Assembly (NCBI RefSeq): GCF_001559795.1
Contig: NZ_LOHY01000087.1
Coordinates: 1 to 49,385 of the forward strand
Reading direction: 5' to 3'
Length of the DNA stretch: 49,385 nucleotides
Origin: Pseudostreptobacillus hongkongensis
GTDB taxonomy: Bacteria; Fusobacteriota; Fusobacteriia; Fusobacteriales; Leptotrichiaceae
Positions 1 through 7,904 of this stretch are shown in pieces. The stretch's first letter is position 1. Each line of letters begins with the position of its first letter. A program made the translations under genes and the position numbers. The notes beneath the pieces were generated by a model. It ran no database searches, was not told the origin of the DNA, and saw nothing but the letters and a program-made list of their open reading frames with translations.

Positions 1-27
1 TGAATTGCAACAGCCCCTTTTTAAAAA
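1..27. repeat. Left copy of window-terminal inverted repeat
   Basis: Positions 2-15 (GAATTGCAACAGCC) are identical to the reverse complement of the window's last 14 bases, and the similarity continues for about 12 more bases with one substitution and a 2-base length difference. The GGCTGTTGCAA core resembles ends of several insertion-sequence families, in which this core points into the element, so the element body would lie left of position 1. The stop codon of the first gene lies inside the repeat. Confidence 0.55.
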
Positions 28-419
28 TTATTATCAGAAAAATTATTATAATTTCTTATTTTTTCTCTCTCCTTTTCTAATTCTTTCTTTTTATTTTTTT
101 CTTCTCTTTCCCTTTTTAAATTTTCATACCATTCATTATAATCATCTTTTGGAAGAGTATTTTCATTTTCTGAATTTTTATTATTATCAATAATAGTTTC
201 AGTTTTTTCAAAAATATTTTTAATATAATAAATCTCTTTTATTTGTTTTAAAATTTTATATATACAAAAAATTACAACTATATAAAAAATAAAATTTAAA
301 AAACTATTATCTGATATGTATTTGTGAAAATAAAATAAAAATTTCAACCCTAATCCCCAAATAATTATATACCAAATACAACCTAAAAAAATAAATATTG
401 CATCTATTATTTTACCCAT
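21..419 (-). CDS. Membrane protein with charged coiled-coil tail, unknown
   Basis: A 132-residue protein I do not recognise. Residues about 5-30 and 40-60 are hydrophobic and look like two membrane segments. The rest is strongly charged, with a Lys/Glu-rich probable coiled coil near residues 95-125. It starts at an ATG preceded by AAGGTGAG and is the last gene of the cargo region in the transcribed direction, separated from the Fic gene by a pair of palindromic spacers. Its end falls in the terminal inverted repeat of the window, so an insertion may have set its stop codon. It does not carry the -ER tail of its neighbours. Confidence 0.7.
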   Translation of the reverse strand: MGKIIDAIFIFLGCIWYIIIWGLGLKFLFYFHKYISDNSFLNFIFYIVVIFCIYKILKQIKEIYYIKNIFEKTETIIDNNKNSENENTLPKDDYNEWYENLKREREEKNKKKELEKEREKIRNYNNFSDNNF

Positions 420-432
420 AAAAACTCACCTT

Positions 433-514
433 CCACCTCTATATACTTTATATATAGTGGTTAAAATCATCTATTTATAGTACTTCTCACCACTCTATTT
501 AAAATATATGGTGG
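433..514. repeat. Double palindromic spacer
   Basis: Two imperfect palindromes with CCAC...GTGG ends at 433-460 and 490-514, joined by a linker nearly identical to the one at 1315-1343. It sits between the stop of the Fic gene and the ribosome binding site of the next gene. There is no T-run after either stem, so it is not a standard terminator. It could act in mRNA processing, stability or translation, or be a recombination site. Confidence 0.75.
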
Positions 515-1279
515 CTATCTTTCAAAATTTTTATTTTCTTTTTTCCTATCCCAAGGACTTTCATTTTTAGTAGTTTGTTGTAAAAATTCTTCTAACTCAT
601 CTTCTTTTAAGAAATGTTTTGTTGTTTCATTCTGCCTATCTATTAATTTATTTAGTATAATTTCTTTATTATTTTCATCATCATAAAAATCAATAAGTGC
701 TTGAGCTAACTCTACATTTTTAAAATTAACTGTAAAAGGAGCATACCCTTCTTTTATTAATATACCACACATTAAAATTTGAGCAGTTCTCTTATTACCA
801 TCTCCAAAATATTGACTCTTACATAAATCCAAAAACAACTCTATTGTTCTTACGCCTTCTTCATTACTATTAAAATATTTATTTATCGTTTTAAAAAAAT
901 CATAATCTAAATCACTTGGATTAGTACCAGTATGCTTAGAACCCGCTATTTTTATCCCATATTCTCTAAATCCGCCTAAATTATCCCAATTATCTTGATT
1001 TGCCACAAGTCTATTTAAATGACAAAATATGTCTTTATCTAAAAAAAAATCATTATCTTTTATTTTTTCTAATACATAATCTAGACCATTTTTTAAGTTT
1101 TCTACTAGTATAATATCTTTCGTCCTTACACCTTTAGGAGCTATACCTAATATTGTACTCGCTGTTTCTAAAAATGTCATTTGATTTCCTTCAGATAACG
1201 AAGCATTATATATTAACTCATCAAAAATTTTATTTGCTACAGTCATAGCTCTATTAAAACCTATTTTATACATTTTCAC
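515..1279 (-). CDS. Fic-domain protein lacking the catalytic histidine
   Basis: A 254-residue Fic-fold protein. Fic enzymes usually transfer AMP or related groups to target proteins using a HPFxDGNGR loop. Here the loop at residues 156-164 reads QYFGDGNKR, so the catalytic His is Gln while the phosphate-binding GN and R are kept. An N-terminal stretch (residues 26-32, ASLSEGN) matches the inhibitory-helix motif of the intact Fic protein at 11042-11815 (SNGIEGN) but lacks its Ser/Thr. The C-terminus is ESPWDRKKENKNFER, the tag shared with other cargo proteins here. It starts at ATG after AAAGTGAG and lies between two palindromic spacer units. It may be an inactive partner, a different transferase or a decaying copy. 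Confidence 0.85.
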   Translation of the reverse strand: MKMYKIGFNRAMTVANKIFDELIYNASLSEGNQMTFLETASTILGIAPKGVRTKDIILVENLKNGLDYVLEKIKDNDFFLDKDIFCHLNRLVANQDNWDNLGGFREYGIKIAGSKHTGTNPSDLDYDFFKTINKYFNSNEEGVRTIELFLDLCKSQYFGDGNKRTAQILMCGILIKEGYAPFTVNFKNVELAQALIDFYDDENNKEIILNKLIDRQNETTKHFLKEDELEEFLQQTTKNESPWDRKKENKNFER

Positions 1280-1286
1280 TCACTTT

Positions 1287-1368
1287 CCACCTCTATACAC
1301 TTTATATATAATGGTTAAAATCATTTATTTATAGTACTTCTCACCACTCTATCTAGAATATATAACGG
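1287..1368. repeat. Double palindromic spacer
   Basis: Palindromes at 1287-1314 and 1344-1368 with the linker TGAGAAGTACTATAAATA in mRNA sense, the same layout as 433-514. The second stem is decayed, in step with the decayed reading frame that ends next to it. Confidence 0.7.
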
Positions 1369-1590
1369 CTATATTTCAAATCCTTATCATTTTTTTATAT
1401 GCCAAGTATTATTTCTTTTAATTTCTATTTATATTGCAATTATTTCCCATGCACCTTCTCTTGTAATTTCCTTATTTAATGTTAGTTCATAATTACTCAT
1501 ATCATCATCTCAATATATTATACCATAATTCATAAATTTCTGTATATAAAAACCACTCTATGCAATGTATAGAATGGTTAAAATCATTTA
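1369..1590 (-). pseudogene. Remnant of a tail-bearing cargo gene
   Basis: Over 1369-1407 the minus strand reads T-W-H-I-K-K, two stops, G-F-E-I, stop. This lines up with the end of the Fic gene at 515 (P-W-D-R-K-K-E-N-K-N-F-E-R): the Trp sits almost the same distance from the stop, and the stop is next to the same palindromic spacer. Upstream only a 24-codon open frame survives, and a further single palindrome lies at 1553-1577. I read this as the 3' end of a lost cargo gene; the encoded domain cannot be told. Confidence 0.45.
1553..1577. repeat. Single palindromic spacer
   Basis: CCACTCTA...TAGAATGG palindrome, followed by part of the linker found in the double units. It lies just downstream of the topoisomerase gene. 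Confidence 0.65.
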
Positions 1591-3690
1591 TTAATAGGCT
1601 TTTGCAAGGTTTAAATAATCTCCATTTATTACTAATTTCATTTTTTGTTTATACTCTTTTTCTTTATATTTCAAATCAAATTCAACAAAATTTCCTTTAA
1701 ATAATTTTTCTGCTTTAGATTTCGTTATTTTTAAAATATTATCAAAGTATTTATACTCTGATGGTATATTTCTTACTTTTCCCTCAAAATAACCTTTATA
1801 ATAAGTACCTTTTTCACTTTTAATTTCTAATACTTCTCCTTCTTTTAAATCTTTAGGATTTTTATTAGTCGAGAAACTATTATCAATTTTTTTATGATCC
1901 ATTGATATAATTCTATTTATATCATCTAAAACATACTTAATTAATGCTTCTTTCCCTACTTTTCCATCTTTTATATCTTCTTGTATAACATACCACAATG
2001 CTGTCATATCAGCTGCTTTAAGTTCTTCAGGTAATGTTTTTAAATACTCTATCGCAAGTGCTGTAGATTTAATATTTTTACCTTGATATTCTAAGTAACC
2101 TTTTTTAAATAATCCTTCAATTATTGATGCCCTTGTTGCTGGTGTCCCTATAGAACCACTTTCACCTTTTTTATCCTTATCCTTCTTCAATAATATTTCC
2201 TTTATTTTAGGATCTTTTACATATTTAGATATACTTGTCATATCCTTTAAAAGAGTTGCTTCTGTATATGCTTTTTTAGGTTGTGATTCTCTTTCTTCTA
2301 TTTTATAATCTTCTTTTTTAGTTTCAATATTGTATATTCCTTCTTTAATATTTGATAAACCGGTCATTTCATCATTTTCTTCTTTATCTTCAGAATAAAT
2401 AACAGAATATCCTTTATCTAAAATTTTAGAAGATGTAGCTTTAAATATATTATCTTCAACATTTAATATTCCTTCAGTTTTTTCAACCTTTTTCTTTGTC
2501 ATAAATTGAATAACATATCTTTTAGCAATTAATTCATATATATTCTTTTCTTCTTTATTAAAAGATGAAATATCTCCATTTAAAGTAGGAATTATACCAT
2601 GATGTGCCGTAATATTTTTATCATTAAATGCTCTTGATTTATTTTCTTCACTATAATTTACTTTAATATTTACCTCTAAGTTTTTAATGACAATCGGTAA
2701 TAGTTTGGGTGCTTCTTTAAAATGTTCTTCAGATAAATATTCACAATCAGATCTATTATACGTAATTGCTTTATGCTTTTCTCTTAAACTTTGAGTAATA
2801 TCTTGTGTTTTTTGTGCTGAATAACCATACTTTTTATTAGCTTCTATTTGTAAATTTGCTAAATTAAAAGGTAAAGGTGTTGATTCTTCAACCACTTTTT
2901 TACTAATTTCTAATTTACCATTTTTATTATCTAATTTGATTATTATATTTTCTAAAATAGATTTATCTAGTACCTTTTCTATATCTTTATCTTGTTTGTA
3001 TTTTAAATTTATATCATTATTTTCAACATTTGTATTTAAAAATAGTTCATAATATTTTTCTTTAATATGATTTTTTATTTCATTATCTCTATTAACAACC
3101 ATAGCAAGTGTTGGAGTTTGTACTCTACCAATTGATAATACATTCCCTGTATTATTATACAAAGTAAAAAATCTTGTTAAATTAATTCCTACTAATAAAT
3201 CTGCTATAGATCTTGCTTCGGCAGCAACACCTAATGACTTATACTTTTCATTAGATTCAATTTTTGTAAATGCTTTCTTTATAGATTCAGTATTATTATC
3301 ATTTATAAGTATTCTTGATACTTTACCTTTATAGTTTAAGTATTGTATTATTTCATCAATTAAAAGTTGACCCTCATCATCAGGATCACCAGCATTTATA
3401 ACTTCATCTGCATCTTTGATTAATTTTTTTATATTATTCACTAATTTACCTTTACCATCAATAATTTTCTTTTTCCAATTTTCAAAATTAATAGGTAAAT
3501 CTGATAAATCCCATTTTTTATATTTTTCATCATAATCTTGTGGATCATATAGTTTAAGTAAATGACCCGCTGCCCACGTAACACAATATTCTTCTACTTC
3601 TATATATCCATCTTTTTTATTTTTTGTTCCAGGAATAGCTTCTGCTATGGCTCTTGCTAATTCTGGTTTTTCTGCTATTATTAATTTCAT
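1591..3690 (-). CDS. topB: DNA topoisomerase III (conjugative-element type)
   Basis: A type IA topoisomerase of 699 residues from the ATG at 3690 (MKLIIAEKPELARAI), the family's usual N-terminus; an in-frame GTG exists at 3717. The Toprim domain is shown by the early AEKP glutamate and the acidic DPDDEG cluster near residue 110. The active-site region reads ITYNRSDCEYL, with the tyrosine that forms the covalent DNA link, and SIGRVQTPTLAMV is also typical. Such enzymes are common on conjugative plasmids and ICEs, where they resolve DNA during transfer and replication. Its C-terminus (LNLAKAY) lacks the shared tail, so tail carriage is not universal in this gene block. Confidence 0.93.
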   Translation of the reverse strand: MKLIIAEKPELARAIAEAIPGTKNKKDGYIEVEEYCVTWAAGHLLKLYDPQDYDEKYKKWDLSDLPINFENWKKKIIDGKGKLVNNIKKLIKDADEVINAGDPDDEGQLLIDEIIQYLNYKGKVSRILINDNNTESIKKAFTKIESNEKYKSLGVAAEARSIADLLVGINLTRFFTLYNNTGNVLSIGRVQTPTLAMVVNRDNEIKNHIKEKYYELFLNTNVENNDINLKYKQDKDIEKVLDKSILENIIIKLDNKNGKLEISKKVVEESTPLPFNLANLQIEANKKYGYSAQKTQDITQSLREKHKAITYNRSDCEYLSEEHFKEAPKLLPIVIKNLEVNIKVNYSEENKSRAFNDKNITAHHGIIPTLNGDISSFNKEEKNIYELIAKRYVIQFMTKKKVEKTEGILNVEDNIFKATSSKILDKGYSVIYSEDKEENDEMTGLSNIKEGIYNIETKKEDYKIEERESQPKKAYTEATLLKDMTSISKYVKDPKIKEILLKKDKDKKGESGSIGTPATRASIIEGLFKKGYLEYQGKNIKSTALAIEYLKTLPEELKAADMTALWYVIQEDIKDGKVGKEALIKYVLDDINRIISMDHKKIDNSFSTNKNPKDLKEGEVLEIKSEKGTYYKGYFEGKVRNIPSEYKYFDNILKITKSKAEKLFKGNFVEFDLKYKEKEYKQKMKLVINGDYLNLAKAY

Positions 3691-3714
3691 ATTATTTAAC
3701 TTTTCCTTTCTAAT

Positions 3715-3791
3715 CACACTATAAAAAGTATAGAGTGGTTAAGGTATTATAAATAAACCATTCCACCCTCTCTATACTTAATATATATTGG
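3715..3791. repeat. Double palindromic spacer
   Basis: Palindromes at 3715-3738 and 3763-3791 between the tail-bearing Toprim-ArdC gene and topB. The stop codon of the upstream gene lies in the edge of the spacer, and the topB ribosome binding site (AAAGGA) follows it. Confidence 0.7.
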
Positions 3792-4802
3792 TTATCTTTC
3801 CATTTCAGAATCTTTTTTTCTATTATCCCAAGAGCTTTCTTTTATGTCATTAGTATTTTCTTTAGCTTTAACTACTTCTTTATATTTATCTATTACATAT
3901 TCAGCTGCTTTACTTGATTCTATCATCACACTTCCCATAACTCTATTTACTAAATCCTTATCAATATTTGAAATCCATTCTTGTATATTTTCTTTATTCT
4001 TTTCAAAAGTTGTTGAATCTTTTCTTAAATCTATTCCTAATTCAGATTCAATAATTAATTTTGAATACTCAGTTATTAGCTCTTCTTTAATAAAAGTATC
4101 CTTATTTACAAATCTATTACATTCTTTTGCACTTGATCTAATTGTTGCATGTAATAAATTATCTAAATATTCATTTTCATTCTTACAATTTTCCATATTA
4201 GGTATTGAAATATAATTATCCTTGCTTGAATAAAATGCTTTATCAGAACTATTTTCAAAAACTTTAATTCCCGATGCTTTTTTTATATCTTCAATAATAT
4301 CTTTAACCTCTTTTTTATCACGCAAAGTATTAACAAATGAATTTTTAATATCATTTTCTTTATCATGTGCATATACTTTTGTAACACTATAAATATTTCT
4401 ATAAGATAATTTATTATTATCATTATCTTTATAACTTACCTTAGCATTTTCACTTCCTTTAACAACATACAGATCATTTGCTTTAATCTGTGATTGAGTT
4501 AAAATTCTATTATCTATTATTTTACTTTCAGTTAAATACATTGCAATAGCAAATCTGTTAAACCCCTCATATTCTCTACCAGTTAAAGCATTTGTTGGAG
4601 TAAAAACTTTAATACTACTGTTTTCATCCCAAATTTTACCTTCATTAATATTAGAGATCATTTTATCTATTAATTTTTCTTTAGCTTCTGCAATAACTTG
4701 TATTGTACTCTTTTTTTCAACTTCAATATTTTCCTCAACATTTACTCCAACTTCATTTTCTACTACTTCATTTTCAACTTCTTTTTTATTCTTTTTTGAC
4801 AT
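3792..4802 (-). CDS. Internal start: separate ArdC-like protein nested in the fusion gene
   Basis: Inside the fusion gene an ATG at 4802 is preceded by AAAGGAGAG at ideal spacing (8 bases), much stronger than the signal at the gene's own start. Translation from it would give a 336-residue protein starting MSKKNKKEVENE, containing only the ArdC-like part and the C-terminal tag. This resembles the nested forms of plasmid primase genes. Both products would share the tail. The start is well supported; that it is used is an inference. Confidence 0.55.
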   Translation of the reverse strand: MSKKNKKEVENEVVENEVGVNVEENIEVEKKSTIQVIAEAKEKLIDKMISNINEGKIWDENSSIKVFTPTNALTGREYEGFNRFAIAMYLTESKIIDNRILTQSQIKANDLYVVKGSENAKVSYKDNDNNKLSYRNIYSVTKVYAHDKENDIKNSFVNTLRDKKEVKDIIEDIKKASGIKVFENSSDKAFYSSKDNYISIPNMENCKNENEYLDNLLHATIRSSAKECNRFVNKDTFIKEELITEYSKLIIESELGIDLRKDSTTFEKNKENIQEWISNIDKDLVNRVMGSVMIESSKAAEYVIDKYKEVVKAKENTNDIKESSWDNRKKDSEMER

Positions 4803-5762
4803 ATTAATCTCTCCTTTAAAATTGTTTTTTATTTTATCTACATCAATATTTTTATTTAAATTTTGTAAATCTTCATTCCAATCTTTATTAAAAGACCTTA
4901 ATCTATGAATTTTGACATTTGAATAATTTTCTTTAATTTTATTAAATGTATTTTCTCCTGCTTCATCATTATCTAGACATACATATAAATTTTTTATATT
5001 ATCGTCCAAATAATTTTCTAATATATCTTTTCGTAGTCCAGATAATGATAACAATCTAATATTTTTATCCCAGGATACATTTTCTATACTATTTTTCAAG
5101 TCAACAAAAGATAGCATATCTATTGTAGATTCAAATATATATAGTTTTTCAATATTTTCATCATTTTTATTTGTAGACATATTAAATCCATAATGAGTTG
5201 ATGTATTTCTTTTAAATTTAATACCAGTCCCTACTACATCTGTTGCATAATATCCATTCTCATCTTTTAATTTATTACCATTTTTATCTTTAATATAAAA
5301 ATTTATATTATTAAAATTATCCATATAAATTAAATCACTGTTTATAAGACCTTCTACTATATTTCTATTAATTTTTCTTTTATCAACTAAATATTCAAAA
5401 ATTTTTTCATTTTTTTTATACTTTGCTGGTTGATATCTTTCTTTATTTTGTTCTTTATCTATGGCTTTAATATTTTCACTAGGTATGTATTTTTCTTCAT
5501 AAATATCGTCTAAAAAATTTTGAGTTATATCAAATATTTGCTCTTTATCGTAACCTTCTAATGCTTTTAATAACTCAAAATAGTTACCATTTAAATTTTT
5601 AGAATTCCAAAAAAATCTACTACCTTGTATTATTAAACTATCATGTTCTCTAAGTTTATGTCTTCCTCTACCATGAGGAATAACATCATATCCTAAATAT
5701 TCCAAAAAATCTTTTAAATTTATATTTTTCCTATTAGTGTTATATACTTCTTGTTCTTGCAT
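3792..5762 (-). CDS. Toprim primase-like / ArdC-like fusion with C-terminal tag
   Basis: A 656-residue protein. The N-terminal ~310 residues look like DUF3991/Toprim plasmid primase-like proteins: an N-terminal YLGYDVIPHGRGRHKLREHD segment, then a Toprim core with YIFESTIDMLSF and the acidic YVCLDNDEAG. Residues ~345-640 are homologous to the ArdC-like protein at 6424-7455, but the zinc motif HEISH is replaced by HATIR, so the peptidase site is lost. The C-terminus is ESSWDNRKKDSEMER, the shared tag. Its ATG lies one base after the stop of the NlpC/P60 gene, so translation is probably coupled. Plasmid primases and ArdC are known T4SS passengers in other systems, which fits a cargo role. Confidence 0.85.
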   Translation of the reverse strand: MQEQEVYNTNRKNINLKDFLEYLGYDVIPHGRGRHKLREHDSLIIQGSRFFWNSKNLNGNYFELLKALEGYDKEQIFDITQNFLDDIYEEKYIPSENIKAIDKEQNKERYQPAKYKKNEKIFEYLVDKRKINRNIVEGLINSDLIYMDNFNNINFYIKDKNGNKLKDENGYYATDVVGTGIKFKRNTSTHYGFNMSTNKNDENIEKLYIFESTIDMLSFVDLKNSIENVSWDKNIRLLSLSGLRKDILENYLDDNIKNLYVCLDNDEAGENTFNKIKENYSNVKIHRLRSFNKDWNEDLQNLNKNIDVDKIKNNFKGEINMSKKNKKEVENEVVENEVGVNVEENIEVEKKSTIQVIAEAKEKLIDKMISNINEGKIWDENSSIKVFTPTNALTGREYEGFNRFAIAMYLTESKIIDNRILTQSQIKANDLYVVKGSENAKVSYKDNDNNKLSYRNIYSVTKVYAHDKENDIKNSFVNTLRDKKEVKDIIEDIKKASGIKVFENSSDKAFYSSKDNYISIPNMENCKNENEYLDNLLHATIRSSAKECNRFVNKDTFIKEELITEYSKLIIESELGIDLRKDSTTFEKNKENIQEWISNIDKDLVNRVMGSVMIESSKAAEYVIDKYKEVVKAKENTNDIKESSWDNRKKDSEMER

Positions 5763-5763
5763 A

Positions 5764-6327
5764 CTATATCCCTAACCTTGTTCCAAAAACTGCTTTCTCT
5801 CTATAATATCCAGAAAAATCACTTACAATTGTTTTACCCGCTTTACTAGAAGCGTGCATAAACTTATTATTCCCTATATATATACCAACATGGCTAACAT
5901 AATTTCCTAATGTATGAAAAAATATTAAATCTCCTGTTTCGAGATTATTTAATGATATTTTCTGCCCTATTTTTGATTGATCTCTTGATACTCTAGGTAA
6001 ATTTATACCTACTTCTTTATATAAGGCTTTAACAAATGATGAACAATCAAAATTGTTATAATCTCCTACTTTTGCCCCCCAAACATATTTTTTCCCTAAC
6101 AGATTTTTAGCTTTTTTAAGTATTATTATTTTTTTTATATTATTATTTTTAGAACTAGTATTTTTATTTATATCTTTTTCTATTTCTTTTCTGATTTCTA
6201 TTTCTTCAGCAATCTTTTCTTTTATTGTTTTTTCATTATTTCTAAAATTGTTATTTCTAGTTTTGAATTCAATTCCTGAAGAAAAATTTATATACCCTAA
6301 TATAAATATTATTAGTAACTTCTTCAT
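5764..6327 (-). CDS. NlpC/P60 peptidoglycan endopeptidase, exported
   Basis: The start is taken at ATG 6327 (MKKLLIIFILGY), giving a 187-residue protein with a signal peptide. A charged linker follows to about residue 80, then an NlpC/P60 domain with the catalytic Cys in NNFDCSSF and His in YVSHVGIYIG. These enzymes cut peptide stems of peptidoglycan; in conjugative elements they open the wall for the transfer channel. A longer start at 6348 would put charged residues in front of the signal peptide. It lies between an ArdC-like gene and the primase-like fusion and has no shared tail, as expected for a Sec-exported protein. Confidence 0.9.
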   Translation of the reverse strand: MKKLLIIFILGYINFSSGIEFKTRNNNFRNNEKTIKEKIAEEIEIRKEIEKDINKNTSSKNNNIKKIIILKKAKNLLGKKYVWGAKVGDYNNFDCSSFVKALYKEVGINLPRVSRDQSKIGQKISLNNLETGDLIFFHTLGNYVSHVGIYIGNNKFMHASSKAGKTIVSDFSGYYREKAVFGTRLGI

Positions 6328-6343
6328 AAAAAACTCTCTTTCT

Positions 6344-6425
6344 GCCACTCTATGTTTAATATATAGTGGCTAAAATTATTTATTTATGGTACTTTGTACC
6401 AATCTATATATTGTATAGAATAGCT
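6344..6425. repeat. Double palindromic spacer
   Basis: A clean palindrome at 6344-6370 (GCCACTCTA...TATAGTGGC), a small GGTAC/GTACC stem at 6388-6400 and a second imperfect palindrome at 6398-6425 that overlaps the stop of the ArdC-like gene. Same architecture as the other spacers. Confidence 0.75.
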
Positions 6426-7455
6426 ATCTTTCCATTTCAGTATCTTTCCTTTTATTATTCCAAGAGCTATTAGCTTTACTATGCATATATAACTCCTCTT
6501 TATATAGTTTATCTCCATCTTCTTTTTCCAAATCAATATTTTTAATTTTCATATATTCAAGATATTTATCTATAAATAAATCAGCTGCTTTACCTGATTC
6601 TTTAATAACTTCACTAAATATATATGTTTTTTCTTTTTCAGGTAATGCTTTACTCCAACCTTGAATATATGCTTGTGTATTTTTATATGTTACATTATCT
6701 TCTCTTAAATCAATTCCTAATTCAGCTTCTATTTGAATTTTAGCTAATTCAGCTATTAATTCTTCTTTTGCATATTTAGAATCTTTATTATTTCCAGTTA
6801 CTTCTCTATTTAAATCTTTACTTGTTGAGTGAGATATTTCATGTAATAAGGTATCTAAATATGCTTTTTCATTATTGAAATTCTCTCTTGGTGGCATAAC
6901 AATATAATGATCTCTAGCGTTATAGTAAGCATTTTCTTGTCTAGCTTCTTTAATTTCAATTCCAGATGCTTTTTTTATATCTTCTATTAATTCTGTATAT
7001 TCATCTTTTATGTACTCTTTCTTTTCTAATTCAGGTATTCCTTCAATATCTTTAGCAGAGAATACATTATAGTATTTTGCTATCGGTACTTTCTTAATAC
7101 TTTCCTTACTATTTTCATTTGAGTTTTCATCAAATTCTAAATTTTCAACTTTATATTCTTTTAATTCCCAATATTCAACTTGTAAAGATTTTGATCCTTC
7201 TTTTAATTTGTATCCTTTATCTTTAATTTGATTAAATGTCATAAATCTATTATCATCTAATTCATTATCAGAAACGTACATTCCTAAAAGAAATTTATTA
7301 ATTCCACGATATTTAGTTTCTGTTATTGGATTATTTACACTTAATCCATCTAAATTCCATTCTCTTTGCCATATATAATCAGAATTTTCTATATTATCAA
7401 TTAATTTTGAAACTAACATTTCTCTATTTTTATTTATAATCTCTATTGCTTTCAT
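6424..7455 (-). CDS. ArdC-like antirestriction/zincin protein with C-terminal tag
   Basis: A 343-residue protein of the ArdC type: an N-terminal ssDNA-binding-like domain (W-x-R-E-W-N near residue 30, KYRGINKFLL near 68) and a C-terminal metallopeptidase-like domain with HEISH near residue 205 and a downstream KEELIAELA helix supplying a third ligand. ArdC of IncW plasmid pSa protects incoming DNA and is reported to be carried to the recipient during conjugation. The C-terminus NSSWNNKRKDTEMER is the shared tag. AAAGGA precedes the ATG. It is a paralogue of the C-terminal half of the fusion at 3792-5762 but keeps the zinc site. Confidence 0.88.
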   Translation of the reverse strand: MKAIEIINKNREMLVSKLIDNIENSDYIWQREWNLDGLSVNNPITETKYRGINKFLLGMYVSDNELDDNRFMTFNQIKDKGYKLKEGSKSLQVEYWELKEYKVENLEFDENSNENSKESIKKVPIAKYYNVFSAKDIEGIPELEKKEYIKDEYTELIEDIKKASGIEIKEARQENAYYNARDHYIVMPPRENFNNEKAYLDTLLHEISHSTSKDLNREVTGNNKDSKYAKEELIAELAKIQIEAELGIDLREDNVTYKNTQAYIQGWSKALPEKEKTYIFSEVIKESGKAADLFIDKYLEYMKIKNIDLEKEDGDKLYKEELYMHSKANSSWNNKRKDTEMER

Positions 7456-7470
7456 AAATATTCCTTTCTA

Positions 7471-7495
7471 CCACCCTATATTAAACATAGAGTGG
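7471..7495. repeat. Single palindromic spacer
   Basis: CCACCCTATA...CATAGAGTGG palindrome between a tail-only gene remnant and the ribosome binding site (AAAGGA) of the ArdC-like gene. Confidence 0.75.
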
Positions 7496-7593
7496 TTATC
7501 TTTCTATTTCATTTGATTTTCTTCTATTTCTCCATTCTCCACAAGAATCAGTCATTTCTTCTGATTTATTGTTATATTGTCTAAAATTCTTAA
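7496..7593 (-). pseudogene. Tail-only remnant of a cargo gene
   Basis: About 32 open codons ending in CGEWRNRRKSNEIER and a stop, followed at once by a palindromic spacer. The tail matches the consensus of the intact cargo proteins residue by residue. An in-frame stop lies upstream and no start is visible, so the domain part of the gene is gone. The tail is better conserved than its surroundings, which suggests recent loss or replacement of the upstream part. Confidence 0.6.
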
Positions 7594-7600
7594 TTTACCA

Positions 7601-7629
7601 TTGATTCTTCCCCTTTTTTCTGTTACAAT
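7601..7629 (+). promoter_or_regulatory. Promoter of a plus-strand small RNA
   Basis: TTGATT at 7601-7606 and TACAAT at 7624-7629 with 17-base spacing on the plus strand, opposite to all element genes. Transcription should begin near 7636. Confidence 0.5.
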
Positions 7630-7635
7630 AATTAT

Positions 7636-7697
7636 AAAGATACAGTACTTCCCTTTACGCAATTGGAGCGTGATAAGGCAGAGGCTGTATTTTTTTA
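7636..7697 (+). ncRNA. Candidate ~60-nt small RNA ending in an intrinsic terminator
   Basis: Downstream of a good promoter, the plus strand holds GATACAG (7639-7645) pairing with CTGTAT (7685-7690), enclosing a second stem (CCTT-ta-CGC / GCG-tgat-AAGG), directly followed by a T-run. This is the layout of a short terminated RNA. It is more GC-rich than its surroundings and lies between two decayed gene ends. No target was found by eye. A counter-transcribed regulator or a leftover of another element are both possible. Confidence 0.5.
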
Positions 7698-7757
7698 ATA
7701 TCATTTCAAATAATATGACTTTCAAACACTATGTTGGAAGTTTATTTAATATTATCT

Positions 7758-7899
7758 TTAATAATCCTTGCCATTAAATTTTCTATTCCATGTAGTATTT
7801 TCTTTATCATTTTCTTTTAATAGATTATTTTCTTTTTCAATAAAATCTTTTGATATTGGTTTTTCTGATAGAATTCTATTTTCATTGTATGTAATCTAT
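7758..7899 (-). pseudogene. Remnant with a degenerate cargo tail
   Basis: A 46-codon open stretch reading ITYNENRILSEKPISKDF and on to NTTWNRKFNGKDY and a stop. The NTTWNRK end resembles the start of the shared tail (SSWDNRKK) but the final E-x-E-R is lost. There is no start codon; a stop precedes it. It lies just downstream of the 140-residue gene. Confidence 0.4.
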
Positions 7900-7904
7900 T
7901 CTTT

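Noticed and set aside
4800-4802. Fusion at 3792-5762 as an artefact of a missing stop between two genes.
   Set aside because: The frame is clean across the junction with a charged linker; the internal start explains the two-protein look without an error.
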